Below are positions 11,797 through 24,600 of a stretch of 41,207 nt of DNA, piece after piece (within the stretch, counting starts at the first letter, position 1; each line of letters starts with the position of its first letter). Below the pieces are notes generated by a model that saw nothing but the letters and a program-made list of their open reading frames with translations, did not search any database and was not told the origin of the DNA. The stretch comes from Lingula anatina (taxonomy: Eukaryota > Brachiopoda > Lingulata > Lingulida > Lingulidae). Position numbers and translations under genes: made by a program. Location: contig NW_019775325.1 of assembly GCF_001039355.2 (NCBI RefSeq), positions 261,139 to 302,345 on the forward strand. The letters are read 5' to 3'.

Positions 11797-12869
11797 CACC
11801 TGCACCCATCAACTACATAATATAACAATTAAGCTGTCTCACTTGGTGAAAGAAATAACATTTAGGTTACCATCCAAATTGCGCCATTAGAGCCTAGTTT
11901 TCTGTTTGCTCCACCACAGCTACATAAGGGCCTCATACGCATTCTTTTAAGCCTTGGAAATTTTTCGAGAGAACCAAGAGACAAAAGAAATTTTATACGA
12001 AATGGTTTATTTACAACATTGCTCGATTCACATCTCCAGAATTCATTGTCACACAGCAACCGCTGGATGACGGTAATATTTTTTATCTATTCGTCTTGAA
12101 TTCTCTTATTTCATTTCATCCTCCAGTCTTGGAGAAGAAAAACTGAACATTACATACTCGTCATGACAATTTTTCACACAAATTTTGGTAATCAAATGAT
12201 TAAAACTGTCGTCTGCCAGGAGATAGGTATAGTAATCAGAACATATTCTTCATCCTTAGCTGCTACTTTCTGTACATGTTGTGGTTTCGCAGTCTTTATC
12301 GTTAAATTTTCTCCACATCTCTATTTAATCGGATGAATGTGTGGCACAACTCAACACCGATCACGCCAACAACTTGCGCCACTACAAGGCGCTGTATGCT
12401 TAACACAGCTCAGACCCGCGACATGTAAATCTAAAGCACACAGCAACACCGCTCTCCGGTGTAATTAAACTTCTCATCGATTTCTTGTCAATTCGTTCAA
12501 GTTCATCCTCACAGCCAATACGGCGTTGTTTACCAACCGAATCGCGTTCTGTTACATACAGTTTCTGTGTCAGAGATCAGTGAAACGGTGAGAACTTCTC
12601 TCGCCAGATTTTGACAATTTTCTGTGGGTGGACGAGATTTCACCGGTGACATACATGAATTATGTAATTTAAAGACGTGGTGCGAGACAGATATTAATTC
12701 CTGCTTACAGCATGGGCATTACCGTCTATATGTCGCTTTGAAACATCGCAAATTCTTTAAGTTTTCAGAGTCTGCTACCTCAGACATTGAACGCTGTAGT
12801 ACAAATGCCAGACAACACGGCGTTTCACAAAGTCCCGAGTCAGCCTACAAAACCACACCTGTCCTCCTG

Positions 12870-12875
12870 TTTATT
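12870..12875 (-). other. Likely SF3B1 polyadenylation signal
   Basis: AATAAA on the minus strand, 64 bp beyond the SF3B1 stop codon. Confidence 0.55.
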
Positions 12876-12938
12876 CTCTGTGGCTTATAACACCACATTC
12901 AAGTTCTTTACAGGGAATTAAATCCGCACCACTGTCCT

Positions 12939-15900
12939 CTATAGTATATAATCCAGCTCGTATCTGATGTAGTTGTTCTTCTCGTCATTCTGTATCCGTG
13001 GGAAGGAGGGGATCATCCCGTCCTGGGCTCCTATGTACACCGTGTTATATACCTTCCAGTAGACGTCGCGTACCTTACGGGCTGGGTGGAACAGACCCTG
13101 TAATAGAGCACGAAGTTTTTGTATTAGTTTAACGCGGTGTGTGTAATCTAAATACAGGTATATAACTATTACTGAAATCGTAAGTATGCTGTATGTAGTG
13201 CTTAAGCATAATGACAGGGAAGATGTCACTTTTCATCCATAGGAATATTTAAATACTTTTCGTACTAAAAAATGGAAATTTATTTCATTTTACGTTCATC
13301 ACGACAAGTAGGCCAACCAAGCAGAGACGGGTAGTTGGCAAGTGCTCGTTTCCTCTAACCACAACCAAACTGTATCACTTACCTGCATGGCATACTGTAA
13401 CACTTTGGCAGGTCCCAGGCCCACCCTCATCCCCTCTATAGCCCCCATGAACGCCTGCACCACGTGGGGTGAGGTTTCAAACACGTTGGGCCAGACGTAG
13501 TTTAGCAGGTGGGTGAGTGCGTCCTCACAACCAAACCCGTACACACCTAGCGCAATGTGCTGGATGGCCGCCATGGACGTCTGACGGTGGACAAGGTCTC
13601 TGGAAGAATATTAATGAAAAATATGGCTCATCAACTAAGTTACACATTCCCACCTCAGGGGAGCTTTATAAAATTATGTGAAGGCAAGTAAAATACTTTG
13701 TTGGAGGGCATATACCTACTAGACCATTGAAAGAAAATACTTTTCTGTCTGGGGCTAACAAGTAATGGCCCTTCTCCCAGAAATGATCTTTTACGAACAC
13801 ATCCAATGCATCTTTTACTCTAGCGTTAAGGCCAGTTTCCCCCGCTTCACCCCATCCCCCTAAACACTTCAACAGAGCCCCTACACCCCACCCGCTTAGC
13901 ACTTATAACACCCAACTCACCTGTCCATTAGTGCATCTTCAAACAGCGGCGACACAGCGTAGATATAATCCTTCCCCATCTCCCCAATGTACTCAAACAT
14001 GAAGGACAGGGACTTGAGGACGCCGTTCTGTACGTTCAGCTCGGGGACCCTGTACTCGTTCATCAGCCCGGGGAGGACGGTGAACGGGGAGCATGTCTCG
14101 GCCACTATGGCGATGGCCACGGTGGTACACACGCGGTTCTGACGCTCCTGGACCTTGAGGTTGTTTAACAGGGTGGCCAGCACATCGTGAGGGCTGGAAC
14201 ATATAAATATTTCAATTATGCAAAATTTTCTTAAAACTTATGTGTATTATCATTAATAGCACTGTGATCATAATTATTAACATTCTCACTACCATAACAA
14301 ACAAAATGTTTCATTTGTCAGTCTAAGTGACTTGGCACTTATTATCAAATACAATTACGCTCTTAAATATTACCGAAATCTAATGACAGTATGAATGTTA
14401 GATTTCAATCCATTCTCAAATGTCAAGATCCCATATAATATATTTTACAAAAGACAAACACCCCATTCTCATAGATTAGATCGACCTACATTGGATCGAC
14501 CTAACTCCCTGGGGGTTCACGCTAAATAGCTGTCAGCCGGGCGGACATGAAAGTTAATTATCCCTTTCTGTTTGTAGTAGGCGGGGACGGACACTTAAGG
14601 CGGATTATCTGACAGTAATCTAGTGAGACTCCCCGCGGTGATAGATCGATCTAAAAGTTGTGAGAACAGAGCCAAAGTAACTAACCCAATGGCCTTGGCG
14701 ATGTAACCAAATGTGTTGACGGTAGCTCTGCGGATGGCTTTCTTGTGTGCCTTTAGCAGCTCCAGGAGCTCAAAACATATCCTCATCCACTCCCTGGCTG
14801 ACACGAATTCTGCCCCTCTGTCTGCTATACGCCCTACCAGGTCAATGCAGTTCTCCTGGACCTTCTCGTGTCTGGAACAGAACAAATCCGCTCAGTTAAC
14901 ATTGACAAGCTATTCCACATGGATTACTCATTGACATATTAGTACTCAGTGGATGCCATACGCTATGAAGTCAGCTGATTTTATTCATTGAGGTAAACCA
15001 ACCTTTTTCCTTAAACTACAGTTACTACAAAAGATGTATACCTGAGACATTAAGTCAATCAATGACATGTCACACTTGGGTTTTACAACTGCTACACATT
15101 GTCCTTCTCTAGTTTCAGAAAAGGAACCCCCAAACTGTTTAACAATCACATGAAAAACACATTAAATTTTCCAGGTATTAACCGGATTAGCAATATCTAA
15201 GATCATTATATCTAAGTCATCATGCCATCCTCTCACCTGTTCTTCAAGATAGGTGTCAGTCTGGGCAGCAGATCTTTGATGGGTGGGGTCATCTTGGTCA
15301 TCCCTATCACATTAACTATAGCCTTCAGGGCACCAAGAATACTTCCCAGAACTTCAGGGTACTCCTCTCCCAGGTACTCATACAGTACCACACCCAAGTG
15401 ACCCATCAGCTTCTCCTGAAATATAGAACACAGTCAGGGTTAGTGGATTATCTAGACAGTGAACTTCAGGGTACTCCTCTCCCAGGTACTCATACAGTAC
15501 CACACCCAAGTGACCCATCAGCTTCTCCTGAAATATAGACCACAGTCAGGGTTAGTGGACTATCTAGACAGTGAACTTCAGGGTGAAATTTTTCAAACAG
15601 TTCTCTTAAGTTGAATAAACACATTTAAAAACAAGCAATGAAGGACTTGCAAAAATAAATCAAGCACACTTCTTATACTAGTCTTCACCATTTTCCTTAA
15701 AAAGGATTTCTATCTGGGCAGCAGCCAGTTCCTCCTCAGCAAAGAAATGTTCAATTTACTATACAAATGAAAATCAAGTTTGTTTTACCTACCACATTAT
15801 AACATAAAATCTGCCCCTCCACAAAAAATAAACATACAACAACAATAATAATAATAATAAAGAATTAATAAAATTAGAAGAAATCAATAATAACTGACCT

Positions 15901-16335
15901 CCTGGCATGTCTTCATGACCACAGCAATCTTGGAGATGAGGTCCGCGGCCTGCTGTCTGACCTTGGCTGACTTGTTGTTCAACCTCCATAGGATAGTACC
16001 ACAGATCTGGGGTAGGTACGGCTTCACTCTCTTGGCCAGGGCATTGACCACTGTGCCAAAACCATTCAACATTACCGAGTCCTGGAATATAAAGAGAACT
16101 GGTCAGACAAGCCATTCAGCATCACTGCCTCCTTGAATAATTCATATACACATGATTTAAGAGAGTGTTATAATTAAAGGGTAAATTAACAGGTTCAGGT
16201 TGACGGAGTCCAGTTATAGATAGATTGTAGGATGTATGATTATGATAATTATCATTTCTTATCAATAATGATAGCAAAATACAGTGGTTTAAATACACAA
16301 ATAAAGCACAGCCCCAACATAACAAGAATAGCAAG

Positions 16336-16386
<51 letters not shown>

Positions 16387-19300
16387 AGCATAACCTTACC
16401 TCAGTGGTCTGTTCCTGGAAGGCATACAGTATCCCATCAATCAGCTGCTCCTCCAGCCTGGAATCGATGTCAGAGGCGCCCAGGTTGGCCATGATCTTCT
16501 CAATAGTTTCCATCACCATCTTGCGATACTGTTCTGCCTCATCCTTTAGGTCGTCAACCACGCGGCTGATGATCTCTGCTGCACCCACCTTGTTGGCTAT
16601 TTCCACAGTGGTGTCCACCAGCTAAAAACAGTAAGTAAGATCAGGGCTGATTAAAGAATCCAAGGTAAATACACTAGACTAGTTTTTGTGAATAAGGAAT
16701 ACTGTAACAACAGGGAATGTTAAATTGAACAATACGCCTCTTAGGGTGTCTAGTTTAGTATATTCAGGGTCAACTCTATTCTGGGTCAATTGTTTATCCT
16801 GCCAAAATGAATATTAAGCCACTTCCCCCCTTTTCACCCATATCAAGGGTTTAGCCAGTGAGTCTGGACAGGACAGCCTGTTCAAGCAAAGGGCAGCCCA
16901 ACTTATAGCTGGATGAGTTGCTTAAATTTATACAGCAAAACACCTTAACCCCCCCATACCAAAATTCAAACCCCTGGCTAAACCCCTGCCCCATACAATG
17001 TAGTATTTTCTTTACCTGTCTATAGTTGCGTCTGTCCAGCGCCATCCTCTGGTTCCAGAAATGTTTGAAGAAAGCTGGTAGAATCTCGTCCTTGATATAC
17101 TGTGGCTCCACACCATCTGTGGCACAACACTGCTTCACCACCTGGGGAGAAAACAGTCTTTCTTTAATGTTTGTGAATAATAATTATGATCAAAGTCACT
17201 AACAAGTTAGGGTTTTGAAATAAAATGTTTGTCTTGTCTTCTACAAAAGGTTCTTCACCAAAAATAAATAACAAGAAATGGACCAAAATGGAACATTTGA
17301 AACCGTCATGACTATCTTTCCTTTTTTTAACAATAAAAGTCGATTGGTACTTATATCTCATATACAACTGTATCTCACATACTAACTGAACTTTCAGTTT
17401 TTATTCTGATACATCATCTGTACCTTGAGCACAATCTTCTTCATTTCCTCGTCGGGGGACTGGAACTCTCTGATCAGAATCAACATCACCTCTCGTGTGT
17501 AGTAGTTGGCGTACTCGGCGTCCATCAGGGGGATCAGGTAACCAATGGCCTTCAAGAAGGCTGCCAGACCCTAAACATTACAAATAGTTAAAACCTTAAG
17601 TTAAGATTAACAAGCATGCATAATAAGCAAAATGTATATAAATTTAGTTCCAACATATTTTAAAACATGCAAAAAGGCATCTACAACAAATAATCAATCA
17701 AACATGTCAGAAATAATATAATGGTATATACATTTAAAAATCTTTCTGATAACAAAATCTTTATAAAATTTAAATAAGTGATTAAAAAAGTTAAAATTCC
17801 ATATCACAAGATATTAATATGTGGAGTGCACAGTCAAATGGACACCTAAACATGACTTCCCACACAAAACACCTCACCTTTCCTCTATGTTGTCTGATAC
17901 CCTTCCAGAGAGGCTTGAGGACGCTGTCAAAGGACTCGATACCGTAGGGTGTGGCGGCCTCTGCCAGCGCAGCCAGGGCCAGAGCTGTGATGGTACGTAC
18001 TTTCTGCTGCTCATCTACCAGACCTGAGGAGAAGATAGGATTGGATTGAGAACATGCCACAACACAGACACACACTGGCTAATTAAATGGTTATTACTGG
18101 ATGCTAAAAAAGTTTTTAGTCTAACATCGTTTTTAGGTATGCATACGATGTTAATCATATTAGAACCAGTGAATAAGTGTAAATAATTTCCCACAAAGCA
18201 GGCAAAAGAATCCTACCCCTAGAGTTAAGAATTGTACACATAATCATCCTCTAAAATATTACACTATATTGCTGCACCTGTTGTCACAGTTTTGTAGAGC
18301 CACAAGAAAACATTCACAACTCACCATGTTCAATGATCTCCACCAAGTTTTTCAAGTGTGGCAGAATGGCGCACCCCATCAAGATGGCGATCTGCTGCAC
18401 AATCTTTATCCCAGTGTGACGGGCCTGCCAGGACTTCTTACTGCGGCACACAGCCTTCAAGAAGGGCAGTAGTGATGGGATGCCCAAGGCTGAGGCAACC
18501 ACGGCGAATGCTCGTGCCGTGGTGTTACGCACATACTCGTCCAAGTTGTCAATATCTGGCCTCATTGTGGAGATCATGGTGGCCAGTCCAGCCGCCTAGA
18601 AGTACAAATTATACACATAAAAAGGAAGGATCAACTTTTTTTTTGAAAAACTACAAGAGTCAACAAACTTGACATGATCACCTGTTTAAAACAATATTTT
18701 CTCAAAAGTCAATTTATTAAAGAAAACAAAACAAATCAAACTTTTACCAGTTATGAACAAAAAGTTTTGTGTGGGTGTATATATATATCTAAACATTGAT
18801 TTCCATCACATTTTATCTCCAAACCAAAACAAGTGCACCATAATTGCTTTGTACACAATTTATCCATACCTTAGCCAAGTTGGAGATGATCTCTCTGCCC
18901 TCCACTCTGGCGTAGTAGTCCTCATCAATCAACAGCGGCTCTATCACCACTAATATCTTGTGTACATATGGACGCACCAGGTCATCCAGCTTGTACAGGA
19001 TGCGATCTATGACCTTCACCAATAGATGGCGCTCCTGGTCCTCCAGGGTGGGAGACATGAGCAGGGGCAGGATCTGGTTGAAGAGAGGACCCGCACCAAA
19101 CTCTCTGGCCTTGTCTGTGATCTGTCGTAGTGCAGCCTGAAATGTTGTAAATAGAAAATGTTATCTATATCCACCCATCTTTTTCTTCTATCAATATTTT
19201 TTTCTTTTAGTACCACAGAATACTCTTTGAATGTCAACAAAATATATATTTTATCAAACACAGTCTGTTAAACAGATGCACTCATGAGCTTACACTTTTC

Positions 19301-21642
19301 TTTTTGGGGGAAGGGGGGGGGGTGAAATTTTTTTTGGAAGGGTATCACAGCATCTTGTTTTTCATTTTTCCTCACCTTTCTCATAGGAGGTGTACCATTC
19401 TTGATCTTCAGGAGAAGTTTCATAATCTTCCTCTCTTTCTGCTCTTCTGGAGACAAACTTTCCTCATCAACATCAACCTGAAACGGTAATAATTACAACT
19501 TTACAACAATAACAACAAGAACACATTACTTACTGTGTAATACATTCACTGTGAGATGTTAACTGTTAACTGAACCTCCAAGCACAAACCCAAAGTCTCT
19601 CAGTGGCAGTGACCAACAAGCTGAATTTTCCAAGGCAGGCAGAGACTAAAATAGCCATTAACATCAAGCAAACTTCTCTTCCCTGTAAGTTGCCTACCAG
19701 TAGCTTATCAATTAACACTAACTTAGGAAACTTCTCTTCCCTGCGAGGTACTTACCAGTAGCTTATCAAAGTACTGCATGTCATCAGGCTTCATCATGGG
19801 CAGGTTCCCCTTGGGCTGCATGTCCACCACCTGAACATTGTGGTCTGGGGTCTGCATTCTGAACCCCATGGGGGTCCCGCTGGCCCCACTCATCATCGGG
19901 GTCGGCGTAGCAACCAGTTTGCGAGCGGGAGTCCTGATGGGGATGTAGCCTGCTGGAGGAGCTAGCGCCTGGAGGAGAGATGTGATAATATGGTTATAAT
20001 ATTACACCCGAATCATACATTTATATATATAACTTATCAATTGTCTTATACCAACAAATAAATCGAAAATAAATTTGTTAGAGAAGGAAGGGCCTGGAGG
20101 AGAGACATGATAATATGGTTATAATAATATTATACCCACATCATACATTTATATATATATATAATACATCAACTGCCTTACATAAACAAATATATCCGAG
20201 ACCTCTCTATTGATTTATCCAATGTTTTGTTTGGCCAGAAGGCTCATCAGAAGATGTTAAAAAATTGTTACATATTCTAACACTTCTAACTGCTAGTTAA
20301 GGAACATTTCTAGGCTCCCCTTCCATCCCCTCCCCCAAAAAGGGTGAAACAATCTTCTGCCTTAGTTTCTACCCTCCCTTTATTGGTAATATATACCCTT
20401 CCTCTGTACCCACCTTGTAGCCAGGGGGGAACATGGTGTCCAGCTCCTCATCAGTGAGGGGTCTGTTCCTCTCATCTATCTCCCTCTGCCAGGTGTAAGC
20501 CTGCAGCTGCTCTGGGGTCATACTCATTAACTGCCCTGGGGTGGGGGTAGCCATCCCCATAGCTGCCTGACCACTGGGGGTCACACCACTGGGGGTAAAC
20601 CCACCGGGAGTGGCTCCCCCTGGGGTCATGCTGCCTGCAGGGGTCATCCCCCCAGGGGTGGTCATACCGGCTGGGGTCATAGCACTGGGCGTGGCTTGGC
20701 CAGGGGTCTCATCCCAGCGGGAGCGGCGCTTTGAGGCCCCTGGGGTGGGGGTGTCTTGGATCTGGTCCCCAACGCGGTCTGTGCGTGGTGTCTCAGCCCA
20801 GCCACTGCCATGACCAGGAGTTTCTGAATGAGAAGTAGTTTATTTTAAAACAGAATTATTTCCACTTCGAGTGCAGTAAATTAAACCCCATTACCTAACC
20901 TTGCAAAAGTTAAAGAAATAACTGTACAGGTTTTATCCTTAAATATGAATATCTTATATAAAAGTCAACTGAATTAAATATAACAATTACTGAAACCATT
21001 TTGAAAATGAGGTCAAACACACCTGTTCCAACATTTTTGTATGATAAGATTGTAATAATTGTGATATCATCCCTAAATACCACATATGACCACCCTGATG
21101 GTACCTACCTCTCTCAGTCCTGGGGGTCTCATCCCAGCGGTTCCTCCTAGCACTGGGGGTCCCTTGATGTCCCGGGGTGGTATGTCCCGGTGTATCCCGG
21201 CCAGGCGTGGCAGCTCCTGGGGTAGCGTGACCCGGGGTGGCTTCCCACATCCTGGTACTGGGTGTGGCCATATTCCCGGGGGTCTCTCCCCCCTTCTGTC
21301 TCCCTGGAGTCTCATCCCACCGTGCCTGGGACGGGGTGGTGGACTCGGCGGCATCCCAGCTGGACTTCTTCTTGGCAGGTGCCGTGCCATCTTCTGCTGC
21401 CTGGTCCCAACGACGTCTCTTTGCAGACTTGGCGGCCGAGTCGCCGCTGCCGTTGCTTACTTTCAGAGTGCCCTCTTTGGCCTTCTCTACCATCTGTTGC
21501 TGGAGACCACGCTGTGTGATAAATACATGGACTGGTTAGTTATCATAGTGAAAAGTAAAACATTGTCACTTATTTCAAAAACATTTCCCATGGTAAGAAT
21601 ATAAATAGGAAAATCCCTGATGCATTAGGGATCAGCAGGGGA

Positions 21643-21696
<54 letters not shown>

Positions 21697-24600
21697 ATAA
21701 ATTATTATATTTCATTGATGGATCTAGATTTCCAGAATGATAATTATAGCGATCATGGACAAGAGCAGAAATATGAGTGCATGAAGAAGTTCAAGACACT
21801 TGTGAAGGTTAACAAATTTTATAATCTACCTGCTCCTTGGTCAATCTCTGTTCCCGGAGAATCTCTGCATACGTCCTCATGCCAGATAACATCTTAGGGT
21901 CTGGAGTTTTCCCACCTGGAACGACAAAAGAAAAAGGTCACGACACAGGTCGCGACGGGAAAGTTCGGACTTTAGTATGGTTGTTGATGAAGTTCTTATC
22001 ACTATAATTTACTTTAAAACATATAATCTTGACAATAAGTAAACACTCAGCAGTTTGCACTCTTGTTTCAAATGTATCCAAGAACCTCTTCTCTCTCCTC
22101 ACATCTTCATTCATAAAATCACCTATTTTTTTAAAATTTTAAGACAATTTAACAAAAGCACACAATATCAAGTTACACCTGTCTAACAAATACTGCATTA
22201 GAGCAGCTCACTGCTGAGTGTTTACAGAAAACCATGGACTACATCATCATAGCAAAAACCAAAAATATGACACTTATCAGTAATACAGAGCTGAAATAAT
22301 CACATAAAATATGACAAAGCAGTACTATAATGAGGATAATAATAATAGTAACTATAAAATATATGTATATATATATAATAACAATACAGGTGGCACGGCC
22401 ATGATGTCCCAAAGTAGCTTATTCAGTGAAAGCATTCAAAGACCCTTGTAATGCTGTAGGGTTGAACTAGACCACATGGGACAAAGAATGGCCGCCCCCT
22501 AGTTACAATACAGAACCACTGGGCATTGTCTCCTTATAAAGCCAAATTTTTTCTTACACCCTGGATTTACTGTTGACATATACTCGAAAAAATACCACTG
22601 CGGCTGATCACTGATTGATTAACCAGCAGTTTTTCTCAGGGGAATTTTCCACCCAATCCCCATTGTAACAGTTCTGTATTGTCCAATCATCATTCACGAC
22701 TCATTTTATCATTTCTTCATAAAAAATGAGTGAACAAAGCAAAAACAGCCTCATTCTTGTTACACAATGATGTAGTCCACGGCATGTAACAATCATAGAG
22801 CAAAACATACGTACGGTTACCAGCGTCCAAGTTGCCATGGAAACAGTAGTCAAGTCAAGTTCCTATTGGTCAAAAGTGTAGCCCTAGAATAATGCTCTAG
22901 ATGAGTGTAGTTTTGGATGGATGATTGAAGCTTTACAACAGGGCAACACGAGTGAAGCAAAAATATATTTTTAGCTTTTTTTAATCGAGAAATATTTCAC
23001 GGATAATCTTTTGTTTATAAAACACTCTATTAACTCTTTGAGGCACAATAAACATTTTGTTTCTTTCAATAATATCTGCCTGTCAGCCATGTTCCCCTGT
23101 GTAAAAAGCTATGGTGTTGTTTGCTATGGAGGTCAAAAGCTGAAAATGGGGCTTGACTCTCGGCCAAAACTGAGCTGTTTTATCTTTTACAATCTCCCAA
23201 AATCCACCAATTCAACAATAACTTAAGTGACACAAGTATGACAAAAACATTACAAAATGTTCACAATAATGTTATTTTAAAATTCATAGCAGCACTTATT
23301 TCACCTCCAAACAGTATGAAATGTGCATTACCTACCATACACTTTGTATAGGAAGATATTTAAATTATTTTTTAGACTGAGATTTTGCCTATCATGTTTT
23401 AGTCAAAGCCCCTGTAATTTACGCCACCTATAACGCTTTAAAGTCTGCGGCCGCTCTCCGCCATGGGCATGTATAGTTTTCAAGATGGCCGCTGCTCAGG
23501 AGGAAAAAGATACAGATTAGTAATGGTCTGTCTTGAGATGAGCCTTAACTAATAATGAATCAATGAGTCACTTATACTCCAAACTGATACATCCACATCA
23601 CACGTGGATACACATGGCAGCAGTGCCATCTATCCACTCTCACAACCTACTTCATGTAACTGCTTTCCGTAGTAGATTTTAACCGCCTCCTTTTTTTTCC
23701 CTCACATCCAAAATAAGACACCCAAATCTAATGGTCTGTTTGTAAACCTAAACACTGCCATCACTGTCACAATAAAAAGTTTTTTTTCAAAAATATTTTT
23801 GCCAATAATTTTTGTGTTCTACAAAAATCACATAAAGACAGTTATCATGAAGATGCCATTCTTCCACTCTACACCAGTCATTCCCATCACACTCATATAT
23901 ATATCTCACTTTTATCTAAAAATAAAAAAGGACTTGCTCACAAACAGCATCTCAACTGTGAGACCTCCCCCCCCCCCACACACACAATCTCCTACACAAT
24001 TTCATCATCACCATAATAATAGATATAAAAAACATGAAAACAATCAATTAAGAATAGATATGGATGAAATATAGCAGTAATAAGAGTGTTATAGAATCAA
24101 ACCCACCTTCAGCAAAGGGGTCATGCCTCTCTGGTGAAATGATCATCTGACGGCGCCTCTTCTGATATTCATTCTCACGGTCTGTAATCTTTGGCACCCT
24201 GTGCTCTGCAAACGGATCATAGTCCTGGGGCGAAAAAAAAGATACAAATTATAATTACAGGCTTTCTAACAAACATATAATTAATTTTCTATAAACAATT
24301 TTACACATTTTAAGTCTTTATAAGTGGTAGTAAATGAAACAGATACACTACACAATTCCACTCTATCTTGATTAAATTGATACAATTACCAACACTGCAG
24401 GGGTATGTGATATCCCCCCCCCTCACTTGGGCTTTGGAGGTATCTACATCTTCCTTTAGAAAAAAAAAAAAATAATAATAATAAAATAAATAAATAAAAA
24501 AGTATGTTTACCTTGTCATTTCCCACATCAGTGAGATAGTTAAGCGGTGCTGTGTACTGCGTCTTCTTGCCAAGCTGTATGTTGGTGCTGTAGTCATCAT

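Larger units (their letters stand above)
11688..12938. other. Convergent spacer between the orphan gene and SF3B1
   Basis: Holds the 3'UTRs of both genes. Short open frames occur (for example 11862-12059 minus and 12624-12890 plus), but none has recognisable homology or splice support. Confidence 0.5.

Noticed and set aside
12624-12890. 88-codon plus-strand frame beside the SF3B1 3' end
   Set aside because: It overlaps the expected SF3B1 3'UTR and has no homology or splice support.
21086-21604. Long plus-strand frames of 85-172 codons
   Set aside because: They are antisense to SF3B1 exon 6 and stay open because of its repetitive TP/G coding sequence.
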